A stretch of DNA of 64,000 nt from Photobacterium lipolyticum (lineage in GTDB: Bacteria > Pseudomonadota > Gammaproteobacteria > Enterobacterales > Vibrionaceae), in the NCBI RefSeq assembly GCF_003026475.1, contig NZ_PYMC01000004.1, positions 205,601-269,600 on the forward strand, given 5' to 3'. This document shows, one piece after another, positions 35,812 to 46,328 of this stretch (the stretch's first letter is position 1; each line of letters starts with the position of its first letter). Made by a program: the position numbers and the translations under genes. Under the pieces are notes generated by a model. The model saw nothing but the letters and a program-made list of their open reading frames with translations, made no database searches and had not been told where the DNA came from.

Positions 35812-37377
35812 TTAGTGATTAATTTTAAAAGAGCCAACATGACGATCTAACGTCTGGGCAAGCTCCGCCAGTTTCTGGCTGGATCTTTCTAGTTCTCGGC
35901 TGGCAGTCAGGCCAACTTTGACCGAGCTATCCACTGTATCCATATTGATGTTAATTTCGTTGGCAACACTAGACTGCTGCTCAGTAGCGGTAGCAACTTG
36001 CGTATTCATATCAAGTATCGTCATGACCTGCGCCGAAATTTGCTCAAGGGCTTGCTGAGCTTTTTTCGTTGCCTGAGAGCCTTCAATGGTTAATGATTTA
36101 CTACAGTCCATCGCATCGACAGCATTTTTGGATTCATGCTGTAGCTGGTCGATCATAACTTGAATTTCATTGGTTGATTGGGCCGTCTTGGTAGCCAGAT
36201 TTCTTACTTCATCCGCAACGACAGCAAAACCACGGCCGGCTTCACCAGCACGCGCCGCCTCAATGGCCGCATTTAGCGCCAACAGGTTTGTTTGCTCTGA
36301 AATACCTCGAATCACTTCAAGAATAGAGCCTATGGATTGTGTTCTTTCTGCCAGGGAAGTAATCACCCCTGACATATCGTTCATTTGAGCAGCAAGATCA
36401 GTAATGGTATTGGTTGCTTCCTGTAAGATTCTTTGCCCTTCCTGAGTTTCGATATTGGCACTCTTTGCTGATTCCGCGGCACCGGTAGCATTTTGTGAAA
36501 TCTCACCAATTGTTGCGATCATCTCATTCATTGAAGTCACAACTAATAAAGATTGATCGCTTTGCTCGTGGCCTCGCGATAGTGCTTGCTGAGACTGGCT
36601 CCGAAGCTCTGTAGCTGAGTGGCCAAGATCAACACCGGTTTTAACCACTTGAACAATTATCTCATTGATTTTGCAAACGAAGGTATTGAAAGCAGTGGAA
36701 ATATGGGCGATCTCATCGTTGCCGCGTACTGGCAACCGAATGGTAAGATCGCCATCACCTTTCGAAATATTCTCTAACACATGCTGTAATCCTGAAAGCG
36801 GTCTTAACAGTTTGCCCAGCAGCCACATAAGTACGCAGCCACAAATAAAGAAAATACCTAAAATAACGACTAGCTGGCTAATCACAATACCTTTCGCCGC
36901 TTCGCTGACTTCAGTGATGGGAATACCGATATCGAAAGTACCGTACAATTCACCATTCACATAAATTGGAGATAAAATGTCGTATACCCAGACTTCCTGT
37001 ACGTCTGCATACCATTTGGAATATTGTGGCTTTCCTTTTGTTGCTCCATCTACGGTATAGTTATCGTCATAGATTTTGTTTAATTTTTCGATATCACTAT
37101 GGGCAATCGCTTGAACATTCTTGTCAATCACGATTGCATAGCTAATATCTGGACGACTTTTAAGCGATTGAACCAATTTCTGTAAATCATCTAAAGGCTG
37201 TGAAGATGTGCTCAATATATATTCCACATTTTCGGCAAGCAGCTCAGCTTGTGCCTGTGACTTTTTCAAAATGATCTTGTCGATTTCTTGATGGGAAATA
37301 TAAGATGTTGAAGAAATACTTGTTATTGCAGCAATTGCAAACATGATGCAGACAACAATTAATATTATTTTTTTCAT
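35812..37377 (-). CDS. Methyl-accepting chemotaxis protein
   Basis: A 521-residue chemoreceptor. Membrane helix 1 is at about 3-25, a small periplasmic single-Cache-like sensor at about 30-160 (with [19 protein letters not shown] and [11 protein letters not shown]), helix 2 at about 165-190, then HAMP. The cytoplasmic coiled-coil domain has the conserved hairpin tip [20 protein letters not shown] and [15 protein letters not shown], where CheA and CheW bind. The ligand is unknown. It is convergent with the M28 peptidase gene in the same bracketed segment. Confidence 0.9.
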   Translation of the reverse strand: MKKIILIVVCIMFAIAAITSISSTSYISHQEIDKIILKKSQAQAELLAENVEYILSTSSQPLDDLQKLVQSLKSRPDISYAIVIDKNVQAIAHSDIEKLNKIYDDNYTVDGATKGKPQYSKWYADVQEVWVYDILSPIYVNGELYGTFDIGIPITEVSEAAKGIVISQLVVILGIFFICGCVLMWLLGKLLRPLSGLQHVLENISKGDGDLTIRLPVRGNDEIAHISTAFNTFVCKINEIIVQVVKTGVDLGHSATELRSQSQQALSRGHEQSDQSLLVVTSMNEMIATIGEISQNATGAAESAKSANIETQEGQRILQEATNTITDLAAQMNDMSGVITSLAERTQSIGSILEVIRGISEQTNLLALNAAIEAARAGEAGRGFAVVADEVRNLATKTAQSTNEIQVMIDQLQHESKNAVDAMDCSKSLTIEGSQATKKAQQALEQISAQVMTILDMNTQVATATEQQSSVANEININMDTVDSSVKVGLTASRELERSSQKLAELAQTLDRHVGSFKINH

Positions 37378-37690
37378 TAACTCGTTCCTTTATGCCATTT
37401 GCAGCAGTAAAAAACCTAACCAATTAATACCCAACGAGCATCACTAAGGTGTAGCGTGGTAAAATGACCTTAATTTAATTCATGCTTCTCCAGCAATATA
37501 AACGCTGATTTCAGCTTGGCATAATACATCCCACACCAGCATATCGCTCACGTGCATAATGAAAATGTTGATATTGCTCAATATATAGGTTTGACAGCCA
37601 AGATATACGCTCATAGTAACGCCATGTTTGGTTATAACTTGAACACTTCCCTATCGCCATTTTAAATGGGGCAATGTCAGTGCAAGTTAG

Positions 37691-37904
37691 GGTTCTGTCG
37701 CAAGCTGGAGTAGTGAGTGATCTCCATCATATCAATGTTGGACTTTGGCATAACGGACACATGCTGAGTCTAATTGAAATCCTTTCAATCAAGTATCTGA
37801 ACAATATCGTCGAGCAAAACCACCGCAGAATGAAAGGTAAATGAATCAATGTATAGGGTGGAAATCAGTACGGGTGTAGTTAGACTAAACTCTGCGACAA
37901 AACC
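37691..37904 (+). mobile_element. Second decayed IS6-family-like element (transposase C terminus)
   Basis: The left end GGTTCTGTCGCAAG and the inverted right end GGTTTTGTCGCAGA form matching terminal repeats of IS6/IS257 type. Inside, the plus strand encodes SIKYLNNIVEQNHRRMKGK and then a stop; IKYLNNIVEQ-H is the hallmark of the IS6 transposase C-terminal catalytic region. About 214 bp are left. No clear 8-bp target duplication is seen. The rest of 37378-37990 shows no gene. Confidence 0.65.
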
Positions 37905-37988
37905 AATTCAACTAAGATTAAAACATTAAGCGGTCAAATCAACAGGCCAGAATCCATGACTCTGGCCCATTTGATTGTTTAATTAGAT

Positions 37989-38085
37989 CTCATCAGGCCT
38001 TAGCGGTCGTTTTTTTATTACGCTTGATCTTATTCATTACCGGGTATTTATCCTCAATTAGCTCATTAATAAACGGCGATGTTTT
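37989..38085. repeat. Right copy of the 97-bp direct repeat (intact helicase IV 3' end)
   Basis: It matches 33797-33893 with four differences and in the same orientation. It contains the last 31 codons and the stop of the helicase gene. Confidence 0.88.
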
Positions 38086-40089
38086 CTCTGGATCGGCACA
38101 GATCCAAACGTGTTTTTTAGCGCGACTCAGTGCGACGTAGAACAAACGACGCTCTTCGGCATCCGCAAAACCTTCATGTCGCGCCTGAAGACAGGCCGCA
38201 AGCCCGGTATCACGATCATGAGCCGGGAATATCCCGCGATTCACATCCAGAATAAAGACAAAATCCGCTTCTCGGCCTTTACTGGCATGACACGTCATAA
38301 AGGTCAGTTCCAGATGCGGCCACTGTTTCTGCCACGCTCGCAACTTCTCTGGTTTCTGTTTGTTATTGCGCCCGAGCAATAGCACCGTAACCGGCTTTTC
38401 ATTCTGCGAGGCCAGTTGCACCAGTTCCTGCTCCAGTAAATCCTGACATAACAAGGTTACCGCTTTACGTTTTTGTTTTTTAAAGCTAACCAGATTTTTT
38501 CTGAGCTGCTGTGGGTTTTGCTGGATGAAGGTATTTGCCACTTCCCCGATCATGCTGTTAAAGCGGTACGTAGTATCCAGCTCGGTAATGTGGCAGGCAC
38601 CAAAACGCTCAGCAAAACCCGTTGTCAGATTAACGTCGGCCCCGGCAAAACGATAAATCGCCTGCCAGTCATCACCAACGGCAAACAGCGTAGGGCGCGG
38701 TTTGTCTTCGTCACCGGATTGACACAAGGCTTCAATCATCGCTAAACGATGCGGCGAAATATCCTGATATTCATCCACCATGATAAAGCGCCAGCTCGCG
38801 GCATATTTACCTTGATTAAGGTACTCCGTCGCCTTTTGGATCATGGTGTTAAAATCGATCTGTTTATTGTCTTTCAGGTACTGCTCGTAGGCACGGAAAC
38901 AAGGCCAGAGCAGCCCAAGCTCACTTTTCATTCGCGCTTTGCTGGCTGCATTGTCGTGTTGTTCGATGTCTTGAGTCAGAGCCGATTTATTTGTCCCGCG
39001 CTGGCCGAGTAATTCAATATGCCGCCAGATCCAGGCTGCAAGCTGTTCACTCTTGGCTTGTTTCTCCATCGAGTTATCGGCTTTAAAGCCCGGAATACGC
39101 CATTGGGTCAAGTGCTTTTGCCAGCGTTTCGCCGCGGCCGGGGTTTCCCACTGATCCGCAAGTAGGGAGGCAATCCAGTGTTCACGTGCTTTTTCATCTA
39201 GCGCCAGCGGCGATACATTGGGTTTCTCGCCTTCTACCGCCTCAATAATCTGAGTACCTAAGCTATGGAAAGTGGCGACTTTGATTTTGTCGTTAACTTT
39301 TTTTCCGAGGCGTTCACTCATCTCTTGTGCCGCTTTACGGCCAAAAGCCAGCATCAGAATCTCTTCCGGCTGGGCGGCTTGATTTGCCACTAAATAACCA
39401 GCTCTCGCGACCAGGACACTGGTTTTTCCGGTGCCGGCACCAGCCAGCACCAGGTTGTGATCCTGATTAATGAGTACCGCTTCGCGTTGGGATGGATTAA
39501 GCGGAGATGATTCAAATTGATCAAACCACGAGGCCCACTTTTCGGACTCCTGAGCCAGCCATTGCTGGTTATTTTGTTCAACCCATTCACTGTTATCGTC
39601 TAGCCAGGGTTCGATTTTCTCAAACGCCATCGGACGGAAGGATCCGGCCAGCTCCTGAGTTAGCCCGGTAGATCCCAGCGAATCGGTGAGAAACTGGCAC
39701 AAGTTATGATGATCAGATTGGCGCAGGTAGCCCTGCTGACCCGCGAAATTATCAATACGATGCAGCATATCCGGTAATGAACTGTCCAGCTTATCGACCC
39801 GGCCACGAGCCCAGTTACGGTAAGCTTCCAGCAAGAGCGTCGCGAAGGATTTGCACTGATGCCATGGCAGACCATGAACTGTCCAGCAGTATTGCTGATC
39901 CGCCGAGGTGATCTCTAACGATCCCCATACGACACCGCGACGGACTTCGATCGCCCCGTCCCAGTCATCGAAGGGAATCACATCTTCTTCTGTCTGGCTA
40001 TCTAGGATCAAACTGTTACCACTCAGCTCGATACTGAAATAGTCGCCCTGCACTAACCACTGTGCTAACCAACCGGCACTTAAACGCAT
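37993..40089 (-). CDS. helD: UvrD/Rep-family DNA helicase IV
   Basis: About 698 residues, close to E. coli HelD. After an N-terminal accessory region (FDDWDGAIEVRRGVVWGSLEI) come the SF1 motifs: Q/LNPSQREAVL, Walker A AGAGTGKTSVLVARA, LMLAFGRKAAQEM, DEYQDISPHR (motif II), GDDWQAIYRFAGAD (III), TTYRF (IV), TCHASKGREADFVF (V) and EERRLFYVALSRAKK (VI). It unwinds DNA 3' to 5' in repair and recombination. I start it at ATG 40089, which lines up with the start of E. coli HelD; the longer frame begins with TTG at 40128. Its 3' end is duplicated 4.2 kb away. Confidence 0.88.
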   Translation of the reverse strand: MRLSAGWLAQWLVQGDYFSIELSGNSLILDSQTEEDVIPFDDWDGAIEVRRGVVWGSLEITSADQQYCWTVHGLPWHQCKSFATLLLEAYRNWARGRVDKLDSSLPDMLHRIDNFAGQQGYLRQSDHHNLCQFLTDSLGSTGLTQELAGSFRPMAFEKIEPWLDDNSEWVEQNNQQWLAQESEKWASWFDQFESSPLNPSQREAVLINQDHNLVLAGAGTGKTSVLVARAGYLVANQAAQPEEILMLAFGRKAAQEMSERLGKKVNDKIKVATFHSLGTQIIEAVEGEKPNVSPLALDEKAREHWIASLLADQWETPAAAKRWQKHLTQWRIPGFKADNSMEKQAKSEQLAAWIWRHIELLGQRGTNKSALTQDIEQHDNAASKARMKSELGLLWPCFRAYEQYLKDNKQIDFNTMIQKATEYLNQGKYAASWRFIMVDEYQDISPHRLAMIEALCQSGDEDKPRPTLFAVGDDWQAIYRFAGADVNLTTGFAERFGACHITELDTTYRFNSMIGEVANTFIQQNPQQLRKNLVSFKKQKRKAVTLLCQDLLEQELVQLASQNEKPVTVLLLGRNNKQKPEKLRAWQKQWPHLELTFMTCHASKGREADFVFILDVNRGIFPAHDRDTGLAACLQARHEGFADAEERRLFYVALSRAKKHVWICADPEKTSPFINELIEDKYPVMNKIKRNKKTTAKA

Positions 40090-40184
40090 TCTGTCACCCA
40101 AAAAAGCTTCATATATTCCATCCCGCAACCTTTTTTACACCGGGTCGATGTGCGAAGAGGCAATAGGTTACCAATAAATTATGT

Positions 40185-40230
40185 TATACCCAAATAACCT
40201 CAAGATGCAGAGTTCAGATCTTGAGGTCCA
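40185..40230. repeat. Partial copy of the TATACCC element, forming a hairpin
   Basis: It begins TATACCCAAATAACCTCAAG and resembles the left end of the 32472 element for about 30 bases. Arms ACCTCAAGAT (40197-40206) and ATCTTGAGGT (40218-40227) are exact inverted repeats. It lies between the divergent helD and yccS-like genes. Confidence 0.55.
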
Positions 40231-40385
40231 ATTGATTAAAATTTCTGCTGATAAATCATTACTACCCGTTTCTCTGGGGTTTTATCGCAACTTTGGTATC
40301 TTTAGGGCACCATAACCCGTGTATAATCAGCCCATTATTCTAGCTGTTCATTCGCCGCCATTTATCAGAAGATTGTTAATCATAC

Positions 40386-42551
40386 ATGCAGAAAAGCCGC
40401 TTAAGATCCAATTTACGCCGTTACTGGGCAAATGATCGAATTAACTACAGTATTCGGGTCTTTATCGCCTTAGTCGGTGTTGCCCTACCCTGCTGGTATT
40501 TGGGGGCAACCACGGAAGTGACCCCGTTGGTCTTAGGTATTATTGCTGCCGCACTGGCTGAAACCGAAGATAATCTGACCGGTCGCATTAAAGGGCTGGC
40601 CATGACGCTGGCCTGTTTTCTGATTGCCTCATTGTCTATCGAAATGCTGTTTGATTATCCGGTACTGTTCAGCATCGGGTTATTTATCTCCACCTTTAGC
40701 TTCATTATGCTCGGGGCCATGGGCGCCCGATATGCCAGCATCGCCTTTGCCTCTTTATTGCTGGCGGTCTATACCATGCTGGGCGCAGCCACCAGCCCGA
40801 ATCTTTGGTACCAGCCAACCATTTTGATCGCGGGGGCAACCTGGTACGGTCTGCTGTCGCTGATCTGGCAAGTTCTGTGGCCAAATCAACCTGTTCAGCA
40901 AAATCTTTCTAAAGTATTCAGCGAATTTGCCCACTATTTAGATTGTAAAAGTAAGCTGTTTGAACCGGTCTCAAACATGGTACCTCAACCATTACGCATA
41001 GAAGCGGCCAGTAAGAATGCCCGCGTAGTGGCAGCACTCAATGCAGCCAAAGCCACCTTATTGCACCGTGCTCGGCGTGGCCAACCAAATGCCACTGGCG
41101 ACAAATTTCTAAAAATCTATTTTCTGGCGCAGGATATTCACGAACGTGCCAGCTCTTCCCATTACCGTTATCAGGATCTTGCCGCCACTTTCCACCGCAG
41201 TGATGTATTGTTCCGCTTCCAACGCTTATTGACGTCGCAAGCCCGCGCCTGCCGTGAAATTTCTCGTGCGCTGGCCATGGGGAAACCCTATCAACATGGG
41301 CCTGAGAGCGTTCGGGCATTGGATGAACTGCAAGAATCACTGCTCTATTTAAAAAACCAGCATAATCCACAGTGGCGATCGTACCTGATTCAGCTCGAAT
41401 ATCTGTTCAATAATCTGGCAACCGTCGAGCGCCAAATGTCTAACATCAGCAACCCGGATGTGGCACAAACGGATCCTGATACCGAACTGGCCGATCCCGA
41501 ACCCCGTAGTGCAAAAGATCTGTGGCTGCGCATTATCAGCCAGCTAAAACCTGATTCGATGCTGTTTCGCCATGCATTGCGGATGGCCATCGCACTGACC
41601 GTGGGTTATGGAATTATTCAGGCACTGGATCTTGAGCGTGGTTACTGGATTTTGCTCACGACCCTGTTTGTCTGCCAGCCAAACTACAGTGCAACGCGCC
41701 AGAAACTGGTTCAGCGGGTATTGGGAACCTTGGGTGGCCTGCTCGCAGGTATCCCTTTGCTCTATTTATTCCCGGGGCAGGAAGGCCAGCTCGTACTCAT
41801 GGTCGTAGCCGGCGTCCTCTTTTTTGCATTCCGAACAGTTCGCTACGGCTTGGCAACCGCATTCATTACTCTGTTGGTGCTGTTCTGTTTCAACCAGCTG
41901 GGCGAAGGGTTTGCAGTAATACTGCCGCGTCTGGGTGATACTTTGCTCGGTTGTTTGTTAGCCGTACTGGCGGTAAGTTTCATCTTGCCCGACTGGCAGG
42001 CAAAACGCTTACATAAAGTGATGGCGTCGGCGATCACCTCCAATCGCGATTATCTCGCCCAGATCATTGGCCAGTACCGGATTGGCAAAAGAGACAGCCT
42101 GAACTACCGGATCTCCCGCAGCGATGCCCACAACACCGATGCCCAGTTAAGCACCGCGATCAGTAATATGCTGGCCGAGCCGGGCCGTTACCGTATGGCC
42201 ACCGATGAGAGCTTCCGCTTTCTGACACTCAACCATGCCATGCTGAGTTATATTTCCGCGCTGGGCGCACATCGTACCCGCCTGGAAGATGAACGAAACC
42301 ATCTGGTATCAAAGGCTCACCGTCTAATTCATACCCATCTCGATTGTCTGGCCGAGCAATTAGCCGGTAATGTCTGTGCGCTGGCACCCGATACCGATAA
42401 CGATCTTGAACAGCGCCTAGGCCAGTGGCGAGATGATGACTGTACTTCAGTACGAATGGTCTTGCAGCAGCTGCACCTGATCTATCGCATGCTGCCCGAA
42501 CTGCACTCTCTGGCCAATAAGCTTGCCGCCAGAACCGGAAAACCCGCATAA
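40386..42551 (+). CDS. yccS: YccS/YhfK-family inner-membrane protein (FUSC)
   Basis: A 721-residue protein with the FUSC-like layout: six N-terminal helices (about 25-170), a cytoplasmic helical region (175-390), a second set of helices (about 400-540) and a C-terminal cytoplasmic domain. The start YSIRVFIALVGVALPCWYLG and the middle block FRHALRMAIALTVGYGIIQ followed by GYWILLTTLFVCQPNYSATR are characteristic. Members resemble aromatic-acid efflux proteins, but the function of YccS is not firmly known. Confidence 0.85.
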   Translation: MQKSRLRSNLRRYWANDRINYSIRVFIALVGVALPCWYLGATTEVTPLVLGIIAAALAETEDNLTGRIKGLAMTLACFLIASLSIEMLFDYPVLFSIGLFISTFSFIMLGAMGARYASIAFASLLLAVYTMLGAATSPNLWYQPTILIAGATWYGLLSLIWQVLWPNQPVQQNLSKVFSEFAHYLDCKSKLFEPVSNMVPQPLRIEAASKNARVVAALNAAKATLLHRARRGQPNATGDKFLKIYFLAQDIHERASSSHYRYQDLAATFHRSDVLFRFQRLLTSQARACREISRALAMGKPYQHGPESVRALDELQESLLYLKNQHNPQWRSYLIQLEYLFNNLATVERQMSNISNPDVAQTDPDTELADPEPRSAKDLWLRIISQLKPDSMLFRHALRMAIALTVGYGIIQALDLERGYWILLTTLFVCQPNYSATRQKLVQRVLGTLGGLLAGIPLLYLFPGQEGQLVLMVVAGVLFFAFRTVRYGLATAFITLLVLFCFNQLGEGFAVILPRLGDTLLGCLLAVLAVSFILPDWQAKRLHKVMASAITSNRDYLAQIIGQYRIGKRDSLNYRISRSDAHNTDAQLSTAISNMLAEPGRYRMATDESFRFLTLNHAMLSYISALGAHRTRLEDERNHLVSKAHRLIHTHLDCLAEQLAGNVCALAPDTDNDLEQRLGQWRDDDCTSVRMVLQQLHLIYRMLPELHSLANKLAARTGKPA

Positions 42552-42666
42552 CAGACATCGCTAATGGCGTTCAATGCGAACCGTCGATCGACTCTGTGAA
42601 CCAGCAGACAGAATGTGCGAATCCAAATGCATATATTCATGTTTTATGTAAGGAATTGATTTAAAA

Positions 42667-44189
42667 ATGAATATGTCGTTTCTATATAGTCTATCGGGTA
42701 AATATATACGCCGAACGTGTAGCACATTATTGCTGGCTACATTGTGCTCGACTGGCGCGATTGCATCATCGACACATACGGTAGCGCTCCCATCGGGTAA
42801 CGACTGGCTAAACCATATTACAAAAGGGCTTCAACCATATTGGATGATGGAAGCCGCCCAAGGTGTTCCACTTGGTAATTTCCCAACCTTTCGTTGCGAC
42901 GACGGCAGTCTTCTCGATGTCAGTCAACCATGTCCTGAGCTAAACAAGTCATGGATAAATCCCTACTTTGACCGCGAATATACACGCATGAAATCACGCC
43001 AGATATATGGCTATGGCGTGCTTTACCACCTAACCGGAAATGAAGAGGCATTGAAGCTGGCAAAAGCTGGTGTCGATTATTTATTAGCGGACTTACGCGA
43101 CCAAGAAAATGGCGGGTTTGTCAGCTTTATTAAGAGGGTAAACCGGGCTTAAAGTGGCAGCAACGAACCGCACAAGATCAAGCGTATGCCATTGTCGGGC
43201 TGGCATTCTATTATTATCTCACCAGAGATCCAATAGTCGAACAGGCATTGATAGACCAGCAGAAATTCATTTTTGAACGCTATAAAAATGCCGCAAACAG
43301 TGATCTGTTTTGGGTGATAGAAGATGGTGACGAACAGAGCCACAAACAACGTGAACTGGTCGGCCAGCTTGATCAAATTAACGGTTATTTGTTGCTGTTA
43401 ACTCCGATAATGCCTAAATCGGTACAGCAGAAGTGGCGAGACGATCTTTACTGGCTAACCGATCAGATGGTTAAGCAGTACTATTCCGAAAAAGAGCAAC
43501 GCTTCTACGGCGCAATTCACCATAAAGCCGTTATGATGCCAGATGCAAAGCACAACGATTACGGCCATACCATCAAGGCGTTCTGGATGACTTATTTAGT
43601 TGGCCGCTACTTTGACCAAAACGAGTGGCAGAAGCTGGGTGAACAAGGCATGAGAACCACGATGGAACGTGCAAGCTACTCAATGCCGACAGATCAGGCT
43701 AAGCCATATCTATCTAAATCATTGTTTAATAAATGGAAAAATTCCAATAAAGTGCCAACATGGAAAAGTGGCAGTTACAATCACTTTATCTCATCTTGGC
43801 AATGGGCTGAATTAGACCAAGCAGCAATGACGGTCAATCTACTGGATGGCACCACCACAAATCAACTCTACTACACTCAAACTCAATACATGGATGCGTG
43901 GGTCGATCATCAATATGGTGGTGTAGGATTAGACCCGAAGCGAACCAAGGCTTTTCACTGGGGTAATGCTTACCACCAATTTGAGCACGCCCTAATTGGA
44001 TATCTGAGCGCACAGCAATGGTATAGCAAGCCTGCGCAATTGTATTTTGCGTTGCCAAGTGACTATAAAGGGAAGATTGAGCCTTACTATTATCAGGGTG
44101 ATATTACGTCTCGTAGAAATATTGGGGAGTTAGAAGGATTTAAAGGGCTTAAGAAGCAGGTTATCAGCTTTACCAACATTACCCCTTAA
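42667..44189 (+). pseudogene. Secreted AGE-like (alpha/alpha)6-barrel protein, frameshifted
   Basis: The first frame (42667-43152) encodes a signal peptide and the start of a helical barrel and ends in VSFIKRVNRA-stop. The second frame, open from 43134 to 44189, continues the same protein (EGKPGLKWQQRTAQDQAYAI onwards). The two join if one base is restored at about 43132-43134, giving FIKEGKPGLKW and a product of about 507 residues. Repeats such as RQIYGYGVLYHLTGNEEA and DYGHTIKAFWMTYLVGRYF place it in the N-acylglucosamine 2-epimerase/cellobiose epimerase-like superfamily. A true substrate cannot be assigned. The rest is well preserved, so the shift is recent or a sequencing error. Confidence 0.75.
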
Positions 44190-44194
44190 CATAA

Positions 44195-44296
44195 GAAATA
44201 TCCAAGGCAGGCACCTTTATTCCTGCATTTTCACCCTACATCGTGGCACTGTTTAAAGGGATGAAAGAAAAAGGCTTGCATGCAGGCGTCATTTAA
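44195..44296 (+). pseudogene. Unrecognised 33-codon protein fragment
   Basis: Immediately after the AGE-like gene an in-frame stop is followed by a coding-like stretch reading GTFIPAFSPYIVALFKGMKE and ending LHAGVI-stop, with no start codon of its own. It looks like the tail of a lost gene, but I do not recognise the family. The rest of the gap to 44442 shows nothing. Confidence 0.25.
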
Positions 44297-44442
44297 CAGA
44301 TGCAGCGATAGCGTGCAAATATTAATGCCGTAAAGTGAACCAGAAAACTCCCATTTACGAGCGGAGCATAAGACTTGATGGCAATTTTCCGGTCGATTAT
44401 TTTAGCCGCTCGCTTTCAGAAAAGGATCATGATGCACTGACT

Positions 44443-45861
44443 CTAACCTGCCTTTTTTGTCAGCGTTTCAGCCCGGCTGATAAACTCAGAGTGAAGTGCA
44501 CATATCGCCGCCTTGTAGTGCTTGTCTTCTACAACAAACTGGACATTCACATTACGCATGGAAGAGTGTGCCGCTATTGGTGAAATCTGCTTCTCTGTTA
44601 AGGCGAGTATGCCTTTGCTTAACGCGCTGTTGGTATTGATAAAGGCACCAACAATTGAAATCAGTGCAACCATACAGCCGGTAATGGTTGAATTTGGATA
44701 GCGTTTTTCTGCTGTATAGAGCAATTTGTTCAAGCTTTCTGTCCCACCACTTAAATAGTAGGTAATGGAGTTGGCGTTCATCTCTTTACCAATTAATTTC
44801 ACCCTGGCGTCAGTAATTATTTCCATCATTTCATAGCTGACATTATCGGCCTTACCAACCATCGCCTGATCAAAAATGTGCAGAGCGAAGACCTTGCTTT
44901 TACCGGCAATGATTTCCACCATTTCAGCTTCAGGCTGGTAGTCTTGTGAAATAAGTGTGCCCGGGTGTTCAGGTTCAAAAGTGTTCTTGATAAGTATTTC
45001 AATGTTATTTTGACGTAGCCCAGACGCTGCATTAGGGTGGATCGCCTCCATTCCCAAGTTGGCCAATTGATCGGCAACGTCAAAGTTGGTGTGCCCCATC
45101 GGGAAGACCTTTTCAGGACCGACAATGCGCGGATCGGCACTGCTTAGGTGGTATTCCTTATGGATGATGGCCTGATCTGCGTGAGTTAAACAAGCGATAC
45201 GACTAAAGGTGATTTCGCTGTACCCGCGATCATAGGTTTTCATCAATCCTTCATCACAATAGGCGTAGCCAGTGACGATAGGCAGTTCTTGAGTCACATC
45301 AATATCGGCAAATGCATGTTTGATGACGTCATCTAGGCTGCCATAGCTCTTATCATCCCAACCGGACAAATCAACAAATTTGGCATTAATCCCGAGGGTT
45401 TTTAATTTCAGGGCCGTATTATAGGCACTGTGTGCCTCACCGAGCGATGATAAAAATTCTCTGATTTGCGGCAAGTAATGGCGCAAAGAGAACTGGCCGT
45501 ACTGGCAGGTTTCCATAATATTAGTGATACAGCTGATGGCGTCTGTGATTCGTGAACGGATGAACGTATCGGCACGCCGGCGATTAACAGGGTCGGCAAA
45601 CATATTTCCGTTGACCAGTATCATTCGCATTTCTAAATCGGCGACAGCTTTTCGCCATGTTTCATCACGCTTGGCGATATACTGGTAAATGCCGGGCTTG
45701 CCGGTGCGCTTGCACTCTAGCAGCGCATCGGTAATACCGCCGTAAGCCGATACTACAAAAACTCGATTATAGGGAGAGGCGGGGCGCAGCATTATATTAT
45801 CTAAGACAGCATCGAATGCTGACATTGATGTACCGCCGATCTTCTCTACGGTATAACTCAT
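44443..45861 (-). CDS. ask_ect: Ectoine-operon aspartate kinase
   Basis: A 472-residue aspartokinase of the specialised ectoine-cluster type, which phosphorylates aspartate to feed aspartate semialdehyde into ectoine synthesis. The N terminus TVEKIGGTSMSAFDAV replaces the usual VxKFGGTS, as in Ask_Ect proteins. GYAYCDEGLMKTYDRGYSE and a C-terminal ACT region follow. I start it at ATG 45861 with AAGGATT upstream; the ORF reaches 45909 without a site. It is the last gene of ectA-B-C-ask, 69 bp after ectC. Confidence 0.9.
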   Translation of the reverse strand: MSYTVEKIGGTSMSAFDAVLDNIMLRPASPYNRVFVVSAYGGITDALLECKRTGKPGIYQYIAKRDETWRKAVADLEMRMILVNGNMFADPVNRRRADTFIRSRITDAISCITNIMETCQYGQFSLRHYLPQIREFLSSLGEAHSAYNTALKLKTLGINAKFVDLSGWDDKSYGSLDDVIKHAFADIDVTQELPIVTGYAYCDEGLMKTYDRGYSEITFSRIACLTHADQAIIHKEYHLSSADPRIVGPEKVFPMGHTNFDVADQLANLGMEAIHPNAASGLRQNNIEILIKNTFEPEHPGTLISQDYQPEAEMVEIIAGKSKVFALHIFDQAMVGKADNVSYEMMEIITDARVKLIGKEMNANSITYYLSGGTESLNKLLYTAEKRYPNSTITGCMVALISIVGAFINTNSALSKGILALTEKQISPIAAHSSMRNVNVQFVVEDKHYKAAICALHSEFISRAETLTKKAG

Positions 45862-45930
45862 GAGGGAATCCTTTACTCGTTGTATTAAATCCGTGGGGGA
45901 AAAGGGCATTGACTGCCCTTGATAAGAGGA

Positions 45931-46317
45931 TTATTCCACTAACGGATACACTCCATTCTCGTCATGGATCTCTGCACCAGTAATCGGCGGGTTAAATACA
46001 CAGGCCATTACCATCTCTTTGTTTTTATCGGCCCGTAAGTAATGCTCATCGTTGTTATCTAAGATATACAATGTACCTGGCTTAATTGGGTAGGTTTTAT
46101 CGCCGATCACTTCGATCTCACCTTCGCCGGAGATACAGTAAACTGATTCTAAATGGTTCTGGTAATGAATATGAGTTTCTGTGTCTTCATAAATAGTGGT
46201 GATGTGGAATGAAAACCCCATCTTGTCATCTTTTAACAACATACGAATACTTTCCCAGTTGTCTGACACTACACGACGTTCGCTGTTTCTACACTCTTCC
46301 ATCGTTCTTACAATCAT
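45931..46317 (-). CDS. ectC: L-ectoine synthase
   Basis: A 128-residue cupin that closes N-gamma-acetyl-diaminobutyrate to ectoine. The characteristic N terminus [17 protein letters not shown] is followed by cupin metal-site and barrel motifs [20 protein letters not shown] and [11 protein letters not shown]. The length is that of the family. It lies 11 bp after ectB. Confidence 0.96.
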   Translation of the reverse strand: MIVRTMEECRNSERRVVSDNWESIRMLLKDDKMGFSFHITTIYEDTETHIHYQNHLESVYCISGEGEIEVIGDKTYPIKPGTLYILDNNDEHYLRADKNKEMVMACVFNPPITGAEIHDENGVYPLVE

Positions 46318-46328
46318 GCTGAAGATCC

